Positions 34,491-45,690 are shown, counted from the stretch's first letter. The stretch is 64,000 nt of DNA from Hysterangium stoloniferum (GCA_015178975.1 WHVD01000036.1:658501-722500), one strand, 5' to 3'. Numbers and translations are program-made. Notes: a model not told the origin generated them from the sequence alone.

Positions 34491-35895
34491 TCCCTCTAAC
34501 TGAGCCCCATTCCTGTTATAGTCAAATGACCTGTCATGATTTGGACTCCACTCCCACTCCATTCCCATTATGGTTTTATGACCTGTCATGATTCAGACTC
34601 CACTCTGTTCCATCCCATTCCTAACACCAAGTTTGGTGTTTACTTATCTCGTTTTATGTTTGTTAGTTTCATTTTCATTATTACTGGATTTGGTATGTTA
34701 TTCATTCCACATTCTATATAGTCTGGCAGATGTTGTACATACAATCCAGTCAGAAAATCAGCTTAGATTCTCCCCAGTAATCTTAGTATATTTTCCACTC
34801 TAAACTTCTCTTTGAATCACACTGCTCTTACTAGTCGGAGCCCACGGGCTCCGATACATCTATCACTCAACCTCCAACTTATCTGTCTCAACTCCCCAAC
34901 CTCCTGACCCATGACCTCTTGACCCACAAACTCCACCCAGACTCCCTGGGATTCCCATCTGCCCATTTGAAATTGGACAAGACAATCTCATGATGGCACA
35001 GCCTATAAGCTGAAGCCAAGTCCTACCAGCTTTCCTGTGGGTTTCTCTGGAAGCCAGCATTGAGTCCTCTGAAATAAACACATAGTCTAAAGGATCCTTC
35101 CTTTTTCTTGACAAACAGAACAGGTACTCCAAAAGGAGACTTAGAGGGTCTGATAAAACCTATGGACAAATGTTCATCCAGGAAATCATGGATTGTGGAA
35201 AGTTCCATGGAGGAAAGCAGGTAAATATGCCCAAGGGGGGGGCACCTTCTTTGAGTTCATATCTCACTTCTTTAGATCCCTCGGTAAATCCTTGGACATC
35301 ATATTAAGGGTGCGTACATGGAGGGTTTCTGGAGAAACCCACCGAAAGGCTGGTAGGACTAGGCTTTAGCGTATAGGCTGTGCCGTCATGAGATTGTCTT
35401 GTCCAATTTCAAATGGGCAGATGGGAATCCCAGGGAGTCTGGGTGGAGTTTGTGGGTCAAGAGGTCATGGGTCAAGAGGTTGGGGAGTTGAGATAGATAA
35501 GTTGGAGGTTGAGTGATAGATGTATCGGAGCCCGTGGGCTCTGACTAGTAAGAGCAGTGTGATTCAAAGAGAAGTTTAGAGTGGAAAATATACTAAGATT
35601 ACTGGGGAGAATCTAAGCTGATTTTCTGACTGGATTGTATGTACAACATCTGCCAGACTATATAGAATGTGGAATGAATAACATACCAAATCCAGTAATA
35701 ATGAAAATGAAACTTACAAACATAAAACGAGATAAGTAAACACCAAACTTGGTGTTAGGAATGGGATGGAACAGAGTGGAGTCTGAATCATGACAGGTCA
35801 TAAAACCATAATGGGAATGGAGCGGGAGTGGAGTCCAAATCATGACAGGTCATTTGACTATAACGGGAATGGGGCTCAGTTAGAGAGATGATGGG
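34491..35895. repeat. Large inverted repeat made of two opposed LTRs
   Basis: Left arm about 34491-35048, right arm about 35325-35895, nearly identical as reverse complements over about 560 bp. Both arms contain a 61-codon frame (34536-34721 plus strand, 35658-35843 minus strand) with the same translation. The spacer (35049-35324) holds retroelement fragments facing outwards and is not symmetrical. Both arms belong to the LTR family also seen at 46559 and 56649. Confidence 0.9.
35045..35245 (-). pseudogene. Ty3/gypsy reverse transcriptase fragment
   Basis: Minus-strand frame with GHIYLLSS, then [20 protein letters not shown], equal to the linker-RT start of element 2. It ends at the LTR boundary near GLNA. 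At about 35245 it joins head-on to a plus-strand integrase fragment (SEFISHFFRSLGKSLD, 35246-35300), an artificial junction created by rearrangement. Confidence 0.75.
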
Positions 35896-36055
35896 TTTTC
35901 CGAGCAGGGTCCAGTGACTGATGCATAAGTCGAATGTGGACAGGTCTGATGTACAGAGTCTGGTGGGAATTCTGGTAAACTGACAATTGGTGCATATAGA
36001 GTGCAGATGCATATCTGTTAGTGCCCAGAGTCTGGCAGGAATTCCAGTTGTGACA
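35302..36055 (+). mobile_element. LTR, about 754 bp, inside integrase
   Basis: Starts TATTAAGGG (expected TGTTA) and ends TTGTGACA. Its right part beyond 35895 is present only in this copy. Flanks read catca and caaca, a near target duplication. About 22 bp of integrase sequence that should bridge the flanks is missing, so the site was also deleted or recombined. The frame resumes to the right with [18 protein letters not shown]. Confidence 0.7.
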
Positions 36056-36832
36056 CAACACCCGGAAGGTGACAGACAAACTGAATGCGTCAATCAGACA
36101 TTGGAACAATACCTCTGTGTATATTGCAACTATCAACAGGACAATTGGAAATCCCTATTACCACTTGCTGAATTTGCTTACAACAATGCATCTTCAGTCA
36201 CTACTGGTGTTTCCCCATTCTTTGTAAATAAAGGATATAATCCAAAGATTACAGTACATCCAGAACAAAATCTTGCCTCTGCCCATGCTCAAGAGTTCAT
36301 CACGGAGCTTCACAAGCTCCACAAGGAACTCCAGACTGCAATAACGTCTGCCACCACCTAACTTCAAAATTGGCAATCACGTTTTGTCAAAGCTCAATTG
36401 TTCTGGACTACCCGTCCATCAAAAAAGCTTGCTGAAAAATATTTAGGTCCATTTGAAATAATAGCACAAGTAGGTTCAGTTTCATGGACCCTATGGTTTC
36501 CGGATAGCATGCACATGGTACACCCAGTATTTCATGTTTCTATGCTAGAACCTTGTACTGCTAACACTATCCCAGATCATGTGCAATCTCCACCTCCTCC
36601 GGTCATTATTGATGGAGAACCTGAGTTTGAAATCTCACAAATTTTAGATTCAAAAATCAATAAGTGTCAATGCTCTTGTAAACTGTTTTACTTGGTCAAG
36701 TGGGTGGGTTACGAGGGCACTGATGAAGAGACTTCATAGATTTTGCCCACAGAACTCAGTAATGCCATGGAAATCATTACTGACTTTCACATAGCTTACC
36801 CACTCAAACCCAGACCACTACCTTCTCTCTGA
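36056..36832 (+). pseudogene. Ty3/gypsy integrase C-terminus and chromodomain, third copy
   Basis: Contains [60 protein letters not shown] and the chromodomain LFYLVKWVGYEGTDEETS, then a stop in place of the conserved Trp (tag at about 36737) before the normal pol end at 36832. About 50 bp including part of the QQYQ...PPNFK stretch is missing near 36350. Confidence 0.85.
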
Positions 36833-36839
36833 CCACACT

Positions 36840-37198
36840 CCACGGACCCCATGTTACATTGGATTCATTTTCATTTTTCCCTGTCACCCTATGTCTCTCT
36901 TTGCTTTTAAAGATTTCTGACATGTCTTTCAAGTTCTAGCTGATCTTCCTGCAGAACCTTTTATACTTTTCACATTTTACTTTGATTTTCAAAAATTATC
37001 AAGTTTTATTATTTTTTCAATCTACATACATTTATGGGGCTATGCTTCTGCCCAACCTCAGCCATCTCCTCAGGGAGCTCCACTACCTCTGTGGGAACCC
37101 TATCCTCATCCAAACTGGCCTCCTCGGAACTCCCAATCTGCAGTTCTTCATATACATAACTGCTGTACTCTGCCAGGAACTTCCAAAACTCCAAGCAG
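36840..37198 (-). pseudogene. Antisense ORF remnant downstream of pol (third copy)
   Basis: Minus-strand reading gives FWKFLAEYSSYVYEELQIGS and an acidic stretch, then PEEMAEVGQKHSPINV, nearly the same as 34121-34490. It is truncated at 37198, where unrelated sequence begins. Confidence 0.5.
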
Positions 37199-37405
37199 AT
37201 GCAAAAATCAATTACTGAATATTTTGGGCTGGATACTGCAATCGCTGAGGGGCAAAATCCAATGACACGATTTGAAGTCATCAAACGAGGCTTTCGAGTT
37301 CAATTAGTAGAATATTATTCAACTTTATTGAAGAATAATCGATTTGTGACAGGTGGCATCAACAATGGAATGCAAAGCTTTGTAATAGCAGAATGTACAT
37401 TTTGA
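37199..37405 (+). CDS. Unrecognised short ORF
   Basis: A 68-codon frame beginning MQKSITEYFGLD. No family recognised; the segment is flanked by retroelement pieces and is probably part of another mobile element. Whether it is expressed cannot be told. Confidence 0.15.
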   Translation: MQKSITEYFGLDTAIAEGQNPMTRFEVIKRGFRVQLVEYYSTLLKNNRFVTGGINNGMQSFVIAECTF

Positions 37406-37453
37406 TTATTAGTATGAAAGATAAAATAATGAGCATGGAAATCAGGACCCACA

Positions 37454-38156
37454 TTCCGCCTTCACAACCTTCTTGTCATTAAAAAACAAACTGCCTTCAT
37501 CTGCACTAGCCGAGAATAGTCTCACAAATCTTCATATGAAGGACACGCAGTACATCACGGACTATATCGTCCAATTCAATATCCTTACAGCTCGTTGTCA
37601 GTGGGGTGATCCCACTCTCTGCCACCAATTCTATGCTGGTCTGCTATCTCGCCTTAAAGACGAAGTCTCGAAAGGAGAAGATGGCAAGCCAAAACCCTGT
37701 CCCGTATGTGCCTCAACGCTCAAAATGTGGATGCATGTTATTGGGGGGAACATCACACAGAAGTTGCCCGCGAGACCTCCATGGACAAAGTGAACAAGTC
37801 CATGGCCAATAAAACCAACAACAACAACTCGTCAACCAGGAACCAAAACTCCACACAATCCGACAAGAAGAACAATAAAAAGTCTTCTAACAACAACAAC
37901 AACAAGGACAATAACAAGGGTCAACAGTCCGGCAAGCAAAGCTGGGAAAACGTGACCTCTCAGGCAAACTCAGCGCTGATGGCAAATTGACCCCACAGGA
38001 AAGACAATGTCGCATGGACAATAACCTCTGTCTCTTGTGTGGGAAACCTGGTCATCTAGTCCCAGAATGTCCGCTGGCAAAAGCAAACTCTGCAAAGGGT
38101 CGAACAGCCAAGACCTCCACGGAAACTCCATTGAAGGAAGTGTCATTGTCAATTGC
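37454..38156 (+). pseudogene. Ty3/gypsy Gag fragment, fourth copy
   Basis: Capsid-like MKDTQYITDYIVQFNILTAR at 37536, an Asn-rich linker with the same frame break as element 2, and the CCHC knuckle [20 protein letters not shown] at about 38035-38095. It ends near ETPLKE, where a different coding-like sequence begins. Confidence 0.75.
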
Positions 38157-39632
38157 AGATTGAGGAGCCTCCCCCCTTAAGCAAAAAGGTGAAGGGGAAG
38201 TGGAGGGCCGATGTCCAGGATGACAGCCCCTTGCCATTGACCCCTTTCTGGCTGACCCTGTTCACAGCCCTCCACCGCAGCCGCCTTCTCCCCCTCACTG
38301 TGAAGAGGGGTGGAAGTTCTAACCATTTTATATATGAACAATATCGACCATTTAGGTACAACATGAAGATGCATTGACTATTTAGTTCAATACGGTTGAG
38401 TGAAATAGCTATCTAAAGTAGAGTAGAGAGCTAAAACGAATAAGGAGAATTGACTGTTAAGTACAATTCTGAATGACTGCTCGAGTGTAGAAGAGAGTCT
38501 GAGAGAGTCAAATAACAGAGTAGTGCAGATGTAGTCGACACAGATTGAGATAAAGGTGGAGTTTCGACTGGTACAGTTTGAAACTCTGATTGCATAGATA
38601 GTTAAAGCTCATCTGTGACGGTCGAGATGATCCCCCAATCACAACTTACAGGACACTAACTGGTGTCTGGGTAAGTTCGTGGTTGCAGGGTAAAAAGTGT
38701 CTGAGTTCTATTTGGTGCCAAGTGCACCCACAAGTATACACAGAGCTTCAAACTAATGAAATGGTGCAATATTCAAAGAATATAAAGGATAGAAAAATAT
38801 GAACAAAATGTGTAAAATATAAATAAAATAAAAGGAGTGTTTTACCACAATAAAACTGTGGTAAAAGCATATACCTCACACTCACTCTCAGGACACAGCT
38901 GACTTGGCTCATTTCTCACAGGCAGGTTGGATGCACGTGTCCATTAACTACCCTTCTGACATTTTTACTGTGGGATGCACACTAACATGACTGGGGCCAC
39001 CCTTGTGGCAACCCCTTCTTAAAGGGCATATCCAAGGGTATAGCGGGTCTCTCATGCTGTCAGATCGCATGAGTATGCTTTACTTATGCATTAACGACCC
39101 AAGGAACAGCTGCATTTAGCAGAGGACATCAAATAGGTTGAGCTCTCCATGTTTCAGTCCTTGCTCGTGGACTCCACTTGTGTCTTTCCTGAACATGCAC
39201 TAATTCACTTGGCTGTGGACCTGGTTGACCTGTTGGAACATCTGTTATCAGATTCCGACACCCCAGGAGGACTTCCCTCTGGTGGGGATGTGAGCTGTGC
39301 ACCACCTCCCACTCCTACCCCGACATCACTGCATCCCTGACTCCCTCCCATTGCCCTCATTACAGCTGCCTCTCCTGATCATGTTTGCACCATCCTTCAA
39401 ATGCACCAAAAGGCCTACAGTCATTGGGTCTCCTCCATTCAGAAGCTGGACGGGTTGACATCCCCCAATGATGGTTTGAAGTGGGAGGACATTGTCACTT
39501 CTTTTCATGTCAAGCGTCTCACCTGGGGAAATGCTATCCTGCACCTCAGAGGTTCTTTGCAGGACATATGGGGAGGAATTCCCAGCATCCTTTGACACCT
39601 TCTTTGACATAGCTCTTCAACCTGGGGGGCAC
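38157..39632 (+). pseudogene. Probable Ngaro-type ORF1/Gag debris
   Basis: Between the Gag fragment and the second LTR lie pieces that read as a basic segment (EEPPPLSKKVKGKWRADVQD, 38160-38220), a segment with LYLCINDPR (about 39085), and a helical stretch DHVCTILQMHQKAYSHWVSS (39375-39440). Reading continues across the LTR insertion at 38299-38880. Because the RNase H and tyrosine recombinase of a Ngaro-like element follow downstream, these may be its 5' gene. No domain is certain and several stops are present. Confidence 0.3.
38299..38880 (-). mobile_element. Solo LTR, 582 bp
   Basis: TGTGAAGAGG...ACCTCACA with ctcac duplicated on both sides (38294-38298 and 38881-38885). It is the reverse complement relative of 39633-40270. 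It contains a self-complementary ttttaccacaataaaactgtggtaaaa stem near its right end. Confidence 0.88.
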
Positions 39633-40270
39633 TGTGAGAGGTACTGCGAAATATATTCTGAAATATAGTCTGGATGAGCCCATACTATATTTCTATTATT
39701 ATTTCTATTTCTCTTCTATTTTATTATATGCATATATTTAGTTCGACAACCTATGCATTCAGTACATAGAGTCTTGTGGGCACATACACACCAGACCTAT
39801 ATACTCTAATGCCTATAGTTAGAACTCAGACACCTTTTACCCCATAACCACAACTTACCCAGACACCCACTTAGTGTCCTGTAAGTTGTGATTGGGGTAT
39901 CGTCTTGACCATCATAGATGGGCTCTAACTATCAGCACAATCAGAGTTTTGAACTATACTAGTTGAAACTTGAACCGTTATCTCAATCTGCATGGACTAT
40001 ATCTGCACTACTCTGTTTATTTAACTCTCTCATTATTTCCTCAAACACTTGAGCAGTCACTTAGAATTGTACTTCATAGTTGATTCTCTTTTATTTGTCT
40101 TAGCTTTCTATTCTACTTAAGATAGCTAATTCTCTCAACTGTATTGAACTAGATAGTCAATACATGTTTGATCTGTATTAGACTTAGATAGTCAATACAT
40201 CATTATGTCATACCTAAACAGTCAATATTCTTTATATACTGAACAGTTAGAACTTCCACCACTCTTCATA
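39633..40270 (+). mobile_element. LTR of same family, opposite orientation
   Basis: Begins TGTGAGAGGTACTG and ends near cactcttca. Its right part (39830-40265) matches the reverse complement of 38305-38720. No clear target duplication. Together with 38299-38880 it forms an inverted pair 0.75 kb apart. Confidence 0.75.
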
Positions 40271-40379
40271 TCCATGCCCATGCTTTCATACCACATCCCA
40301 TCAACTTCTCCATGTCATTCACCTCTCCTTTTTCCTGGTGCAGGATGCCTGGCTATACTTGTGCTGATATCCGGTGGTA

Positions 40380-41385
40380 GTCCTCCTCCCATGCATGGAA
40401 TGGTATCTCCACCATTCAGCCATCTAGTCTGGTGGTCCATATTTTCACTGATGCCAGTGGTCACAAAGGCATTGGTGGTGTTTTTGATGACCGCTGGTAT
40501 GCCACCTGGGTACCTCGTCGGTTCTGTGATCGTGATATACAATTCAAAGAAATGTATGTAGTATTACAAGCCATTTTACAATAGGGTTCCCTATGGTCCA
40601 AGGAGGATACCTGAAAACTATTAAGTATATCAAATTCTAATATACTCTAAAGGTCATTTAAACATCTGGAATGTAATTCAAACATAATTTGGTTTTTAGA
40701 ACTTTCAAAAAGTTTTAAATGCTCTCATACATTACAAACTAAAAACTCTTTCTGGACACAAGTAGACAATAAAAACAATTAGTAATTTGAAACACTAATA
40801 CTTTTAAAAAATAGATACCTGTGGATAGTCCATTCCATCCATATGTATTACTTCAGAATGGATCTGTCAATCTGAACAGATTTCTACTTGATTCAATATA
40901 CCCAGAATATATAGGGGGTTTCACCCAACTAAGAAAGTTACAGGACAAAAAATTTCCAATTATATATTACATATTTTACTAGGAAATAAATACAGTTTAG
41001 CTTTTAAAAAACAAATTAACAACAAAAGTATTAGCAAGTATTTACATAACTTGGAAAATCATGTACAATAGGTTCTATTAATTGACTCTGAATGATGTAA
41101 TATGGAGAATTGTTTCTTATGGTTGGTGGTTAACAATATAATAGTCTCAGAGGATACATTACTATATAAAGATGGAGTTTTGTAGAAATATAAATTTTAC
41201 CAGTAAACATCTGATATTATAATGATTACAGACAACCTCCCAACCAGTATGTGATCTTTCATATTGACAACTCAGCCATTGTCCATGATATTGTCATACT
41301 AGCATCGCTTTTAAGGTTTTCATTTTCTTCTTCTGGCTTTCTTCTGAGATGAATGCACTTGCTGACTCTGCTTCTCGTTTTCAAT
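40380..41385 (+). pseudogene. Ngaro/DIRS-type RNase H region, interrupted
   Basis: The reading HIFTDASGHKGIGGVFDDRW (about 40430-40490), then DIQFKEMYVVLQAIL, stops at about 40595. After a 0.63-kb AT-rich insert it resumes with QYVIFHIDNSAIVHDI (about 41245-41290) and NALADSASRF (about 41350-41380). The Asp residues and the closing ALADxxSRF pattern fit the RNase H domain of tyrosine-recombinase retrotransposons, in which it precedes the recombinase gene. Confidence 0.7.
40601..41234 (-). repeat. AT-rich dispersed repeat, copy 2
   Basis: Reverse-complement relative of 23697-24365, inserted inside the RNase H frame (between QAIL and the QPPNQYV segment). The flanks show acaat and acaac, a possible imperfect 5-bp duplication. 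No coding frame. Confidence 0.6.
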
Positions 41386-41459
41386 ATTGACACTTATTTT
41401 CCCTTCACCCCTCTTTGAATCCACAGAGCTGCTCGAGTGACCCCCAGATTGTTGGTATC

Positions 41460-42190
41460 ACATGAATCTCACCTCTCCCCTCCTGTCACCTTCTTCTTCT
41501 GGTATGGCCTTGCCAACAGTACTCAGAAAACCTACAGCACAGGCCAGTAATCTTCTCTGATGCCTAGTCTTGTACTCTAATCCAGGGTCTTCCCTGGATG
41601 CTGCCAACCTCAATGCGAGTGTAAAGCTTGCTTTTGTTGCATTCCTTAGATGTGGAGAATTCACTGTTAAGGGCAACAAATTCATGACTTTTGATCCCTC
41701 TGCCTACCTGACATGTAACACCATCTCATTCCTACCTGACGTTATCAATCCATCATACATCAGCATCACTTTTCCTGCTTCTAAGAAGGGGTTACCATAT
41801 TCATCATTCCTGTTGCTGCAACCACTTGCGATGCTCTTAAATATTTATTCACTACTGACCCTTGTCCCCTCACCTCCCCTCTGTTCTGTAACAGTGATGG
41901 CTCCACTCCATTATTCCCAATTTGACATCTCCCTTAAGCCACTTCTGCATATTGCTGGCTTTGATCCCACTGCTTTTGCTGGGCATTCTTTCCATCACGG
42001 TGCCGCCTCTTCTGCTTCTGAGGCTGGTTTTACTAACTATGACATTCAGCTCATGGGGTGCTGGCATAGTGATGCTTACAAGCTCTACATTGATTCCTCT
42101 CACTCACAAGTTCTCAACCTCTCCACCCGCCTTCATTTGGCCATTCCCAACATTCAACCCCTTGGCCTGCTAGACCTTCATTTCACTTAA
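41460..42190 (+). pseudogene. Ngaro-type tyrosine recombinase
   Basis: An N-terminal WYGLANSTQKTYSTGQ motif (about 41500-41545) is the usual start of Crypton/DIRS/Ngaro recombinases. A 206-codon frame (41570-42190) carries FVAFLRCGEFTV with the first catalytic Arg, then GHSFHHGAASSASEAGFT, where the HxxR box has His in place of Arg, then GCWHSDAYKLYID with the catalytic Tyr. The altered HxxR and an upstream stop make activity unlikely. Such enzymes integrate circular DNA without target duplication. Confidence 0.8.
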
Positions 42191-42745
42191 GTCTTTGGCT
42201 TCAGCATGACCTGATCAATTTTGGGTCATGAAAAAGAGCAGTGGCAATGCAATGTAACTCTTTTCCTTGCCCAGATCACGAATGAACAATAAAAGATGTC
42301 TCGGACAAATTTATTTGTACATGGTCTCTGATGGAGGAACTTGACATATGTATTTGACAATGCACAATAACACTACCACTCTATTGTTCTCTTTGTTCCC
42401 TTGTCCTATTGTCTATTGCCTTTTGTTCTATCTCCTATATATACTACACATCATCTCCCATATCCCTCATCTCATCTCATCTTAATTGCGCACTTGATAG
42501 GTACCTGTTTCCCTTTCTTCACATCTCATCTCATCTTAATTGTGCACTTGATGGTCTTCAAAGACTTTGAGTTCCATTTATTTTGCACCCACCCTTCCAC
42601 TTTCCAGGAATACTTCTTACAATTCTTGTATTTCGCTTGAGCACAGCCCAATCAATTTCAGGGTGTGCAAAAGAGTGGTGGTGATACAACATAACTCTTT
42701 TACTTGCCCAGACTCACGAATGAAGAATAAGAGATAAGAAATCAA
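42191..42745 (+). repeat. Direct repeats behind the tyrosine recombinase
   Basis: Two related segments of about 100 bp lie at about 42200-42305 and 42640-42745. Both carry a caatttt/caatttca-gggt block, taactctttt, ttgcccaga and cacgaatgaa. A shorter direct repeat (tcatctcatcttaattg, then gcacttgat) occurs at about 42473 and 42525. Ngaro elements have split direct repeats downstream of the recombinase gene, and this fits that plan. Confidence 0.6.
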
Positions 42746-43480
42746 AATAAAAGATAGGAGGATAACCCAAAACTTTAAAAATGATTTATTCAATAAAGTA
42801 TATACATTCATATTGTTTGCTGTAGAATTAATATTTAATCAAATTCAGTTGATTAGGTATCACTCTGAAGAATGGAAAAATATTAATATTTATCCTATAT
42901 TTGACAATATTTAGTCAAACAATCATCTGTAGATTATTCTTTTGGAATAAATTGCACAATGGGGATTTGTACCCCAGATAGTTCTGGTTAACTCTCTAAA
43001 CCAACTAAATTTAAATTATATGAAATATACAGTATTTGAAAGTTTGCTTGTATACAAGAGAATACATCATAATCCAAAGATTAAGTCATAGCCCAAGTAA
43101 TCTTGTTTAACCCAAATAATTTTGTGTAACTATGTCATTTGTGTGTATTTTAAAGGGCATGCATATTTTAAAGATGAAATTTCAGGTAATTAAAATATAA
43201 ACTCATAGAATAAGTTGTCATGGCCAGAAGGAATAGTCTCACTTAAAAAATATGAGGAATATTCAGTAAAATTTTGTATATTCAATGAAGTGTGACCATC
43301 CTCCATAGTATATCAAAATAAAATACAATAAATGAACATAAAATACTGTAAATCAAAGTAAAATGCAATGAATCAAAATGAAATAAAGTGAATCAAAATA
43401 AATACATTGAATCAAAATAGATAAATCAGGTGATTATAGTAATTACTGGTAGTTGATAGTAAATTCAACCATTGGAACTG
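42746..43480. other. AT-rich gene-free stretch
   Basis: Very AT-rich. Short (aaatcaaaataaaatacaatg)-like runs near 43310-43420 form a weak tandem pattern. No gene or element end was recognised. Confidence 0.4.
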
Positions 43481-43930
43481 TTGGTCCTTTTGTAATCATT
43501 TTTCCTTTTGTAATGGGTTTCTTTTGTAACAGATTCCTTTTATAATTGGTTCCTTTTGTAACAGGTTTCTTTTGTAATGGGTTCCTTTTGTAATGGGTTC
43601 CTTTTATAATAGGTTTCTTTTGTAACAGATTCTTTAAAGGGTTTCCATTCTTTCAACAGTTTCAATTCTTTAAATGGTTTTTATTCTTTACACAGTTTCC
43701 TTTCTAACACAATTTTGTAACCATTTTTCTTTGTGACCACTGTTTCCATTCTTTGAAGACTTTCTGTCTTTTGTAACTGTTGTTTTCTGTTGTAACTGTT
43801 ATTTTCCTTTCTTTCCATTCTCCAAACACTTTCCATTTTCCAAACACTTTCCATTTACCAAACACTTTCCTTTTCCAAACACTTTCTGTTTTCCAAACAC
43901 TTTCTATTTTCCAAACACTTTCTATTCTTT
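43481..43930. repeat. Pyrimidine-rich tandem arrays, units 17-18 bp
   Basis: The left part repeats ttccttttgtaatgggt-like units about twelve times. The right part (43815-43930) repeats ttccaaacactttcyrtt, about 18 bp, six to seven times. The strand asymmetry is strong (T and C rich on plus). No coding. Confidence 0.8.
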
Positions 43931-45690
43931 AAAAGGATTTCTTTCTCAAAGACTGAGTCTCAGAGATACTGAAGAGTTGTTGACACAGGGAGGTTTGGAG
44001 GGTAAAGCCCCCCAACAAGCTAGAGCCCACAGTGAGCAGTGGAGCAGGTGGCAAAGCAACCATCCTGTAGCATAGTGAGGGTTCCCAGGCTTGTCAAGTA
44101 AGTGAAAGGAGCATGGTGGGTGGTGGGTGTTTTTAAGCATGGTGTGAGGGCACAGAGCACTCAAATTCCTATAAAGGCAGGTAAAAGGTACCATCAGCTT
44201 AGTCACATCCCTGTATTAGTCAGCATGGAACATTTTGTGGGAGCTTTTCTGGACTCATAGAAGCTTTTTTGATGCCATGGAAGCATTTCTGAAAACCACC
44301 AGAATATTTTGTGATACTCTGTGATGTGTGGAAGTATTTTGGAAAACTGTGGGAGTATTTTCAGCCATAGCTGCAGGAAGACTGGAAGCCTGCTGTAGGG
44401 CCATAATGCTACCACACTGTCTCCCTTCCCCTCTCCCTCTCCCAGCTCTGTGCTCTTTGCATTAGCCTCTGGAGTGTTTATCAAAGTAGTTGGGTCCATA
44501 CTGAGGTGTGTTGAGGCCTCTATTTAATTGTATTTAAGTCTGCATTTTTAATAATTAAATATATTATTCTACAGTTACAATCTGGCCATCCATTGGCTCT
44601 GTACCCTTCACATTGGAGGTTTATCTTCTCTGAAGCTTTCTTAGACTCTTCAGTCAATATCAAAGCTGTGGTGAGCCTGTACTTATTATTACTTATTTGT
44701 TGCTATTTTTAATGATTAAATAATTTATTTGCAGTCAAAGTGGCCTTTCCCAGCAGTTATTCTCATTCATAATCTTCATTTACACAGTCTGAAGGCTAAT
44801 GTCTAAATTCCAGGTGTGTTTTGTGTTTCCTCATACTGTTTTACATTATGTATACATTATTTGTCTTATTTTTGGGCTACTTTAGATCCATTTGTCTGTT
44901 TTCTTTTTTCCTGGCACTCTCCACTGCTTTTGTGAGTACTCCCTGCGAGCATAAGTAGGCTATTTAAGGTGGGTCCTGTCCCTGTAATTAACTTCACCAT
45001 TTTTTCCTTAGAAATAATTCATCCAATTGTCATTGGCCTCCATTGTGTGACTTTTTGGCTTTATTGCCATTTCCTTTCCCCCTACAAGGTATAAAACACT
45101 TCTAGGTTAGTATTAATATCTTCTCCGATGCTAAAATTTATTTATGGTTTATGTTTTCCTTTTTTGACTTATTTAAGGTCAATTCATTCCAACTCTGCCC
45201 CTCTCTTTTACAGGTTTTCCATGTCTGCTGCTGCTGCTGCTTTGTGTGCCAACCTTGGCTCAATTTTTGGTTTGTGTTTGCATTTATATGCTTGCCAATT
45301 GCTGGAAGTGTACCATACCAGTTGACCAAACCTATTGAGTGTGAAGTATGCTTGCACAGCCTCTGTCTGCTATTGCCAAATACCTCTCTCATTCAGCAGT
45401 GCAAGGGGCTTAACTTGGGTCACATGCATCAATCTTTTGATTTTTACATTTGACTGAGGAGTCATATATATATATAAGCCTTATGATTTTAGCACTGTCT
45501 TGCAGTGACTTCCCGGTTTGGTGTTCCAATTGGTGGGAACTCAGCTGGGTTCCAGATAAGCCATATATTGTGCTCTTTGTGATATATTTGTTTCTTGAGT
45601 GCATTCTTCTACTATTATGGATCAAACCCCTGAGTGTGATTGGGAAGAGGGGTGGAACCAGCATAAGGCACACTTGCAGATGACATCCCC
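43931..45690. other. Repeat-block DNA without clear genes
   Basis: Short frames only. A (GCT)n run at about 45226-45242 is the only simple repeat. The right end leads into the Pro/Gln-rich Helitron region and could hold its upstream exons. Confidence 0.35.

Noticed and set aside
34536-35843. Identical 61-codon ORFs on both arms of the inverted repeat
   Set aside because: They are LTR sequence; identity follows from the inverted repeat and no coding signal is present.
45128-45453. ORFs with an alanine run from (GCT)n
   Set aside because: The run is a simple repeat and no domain or splice structure supports a gene.
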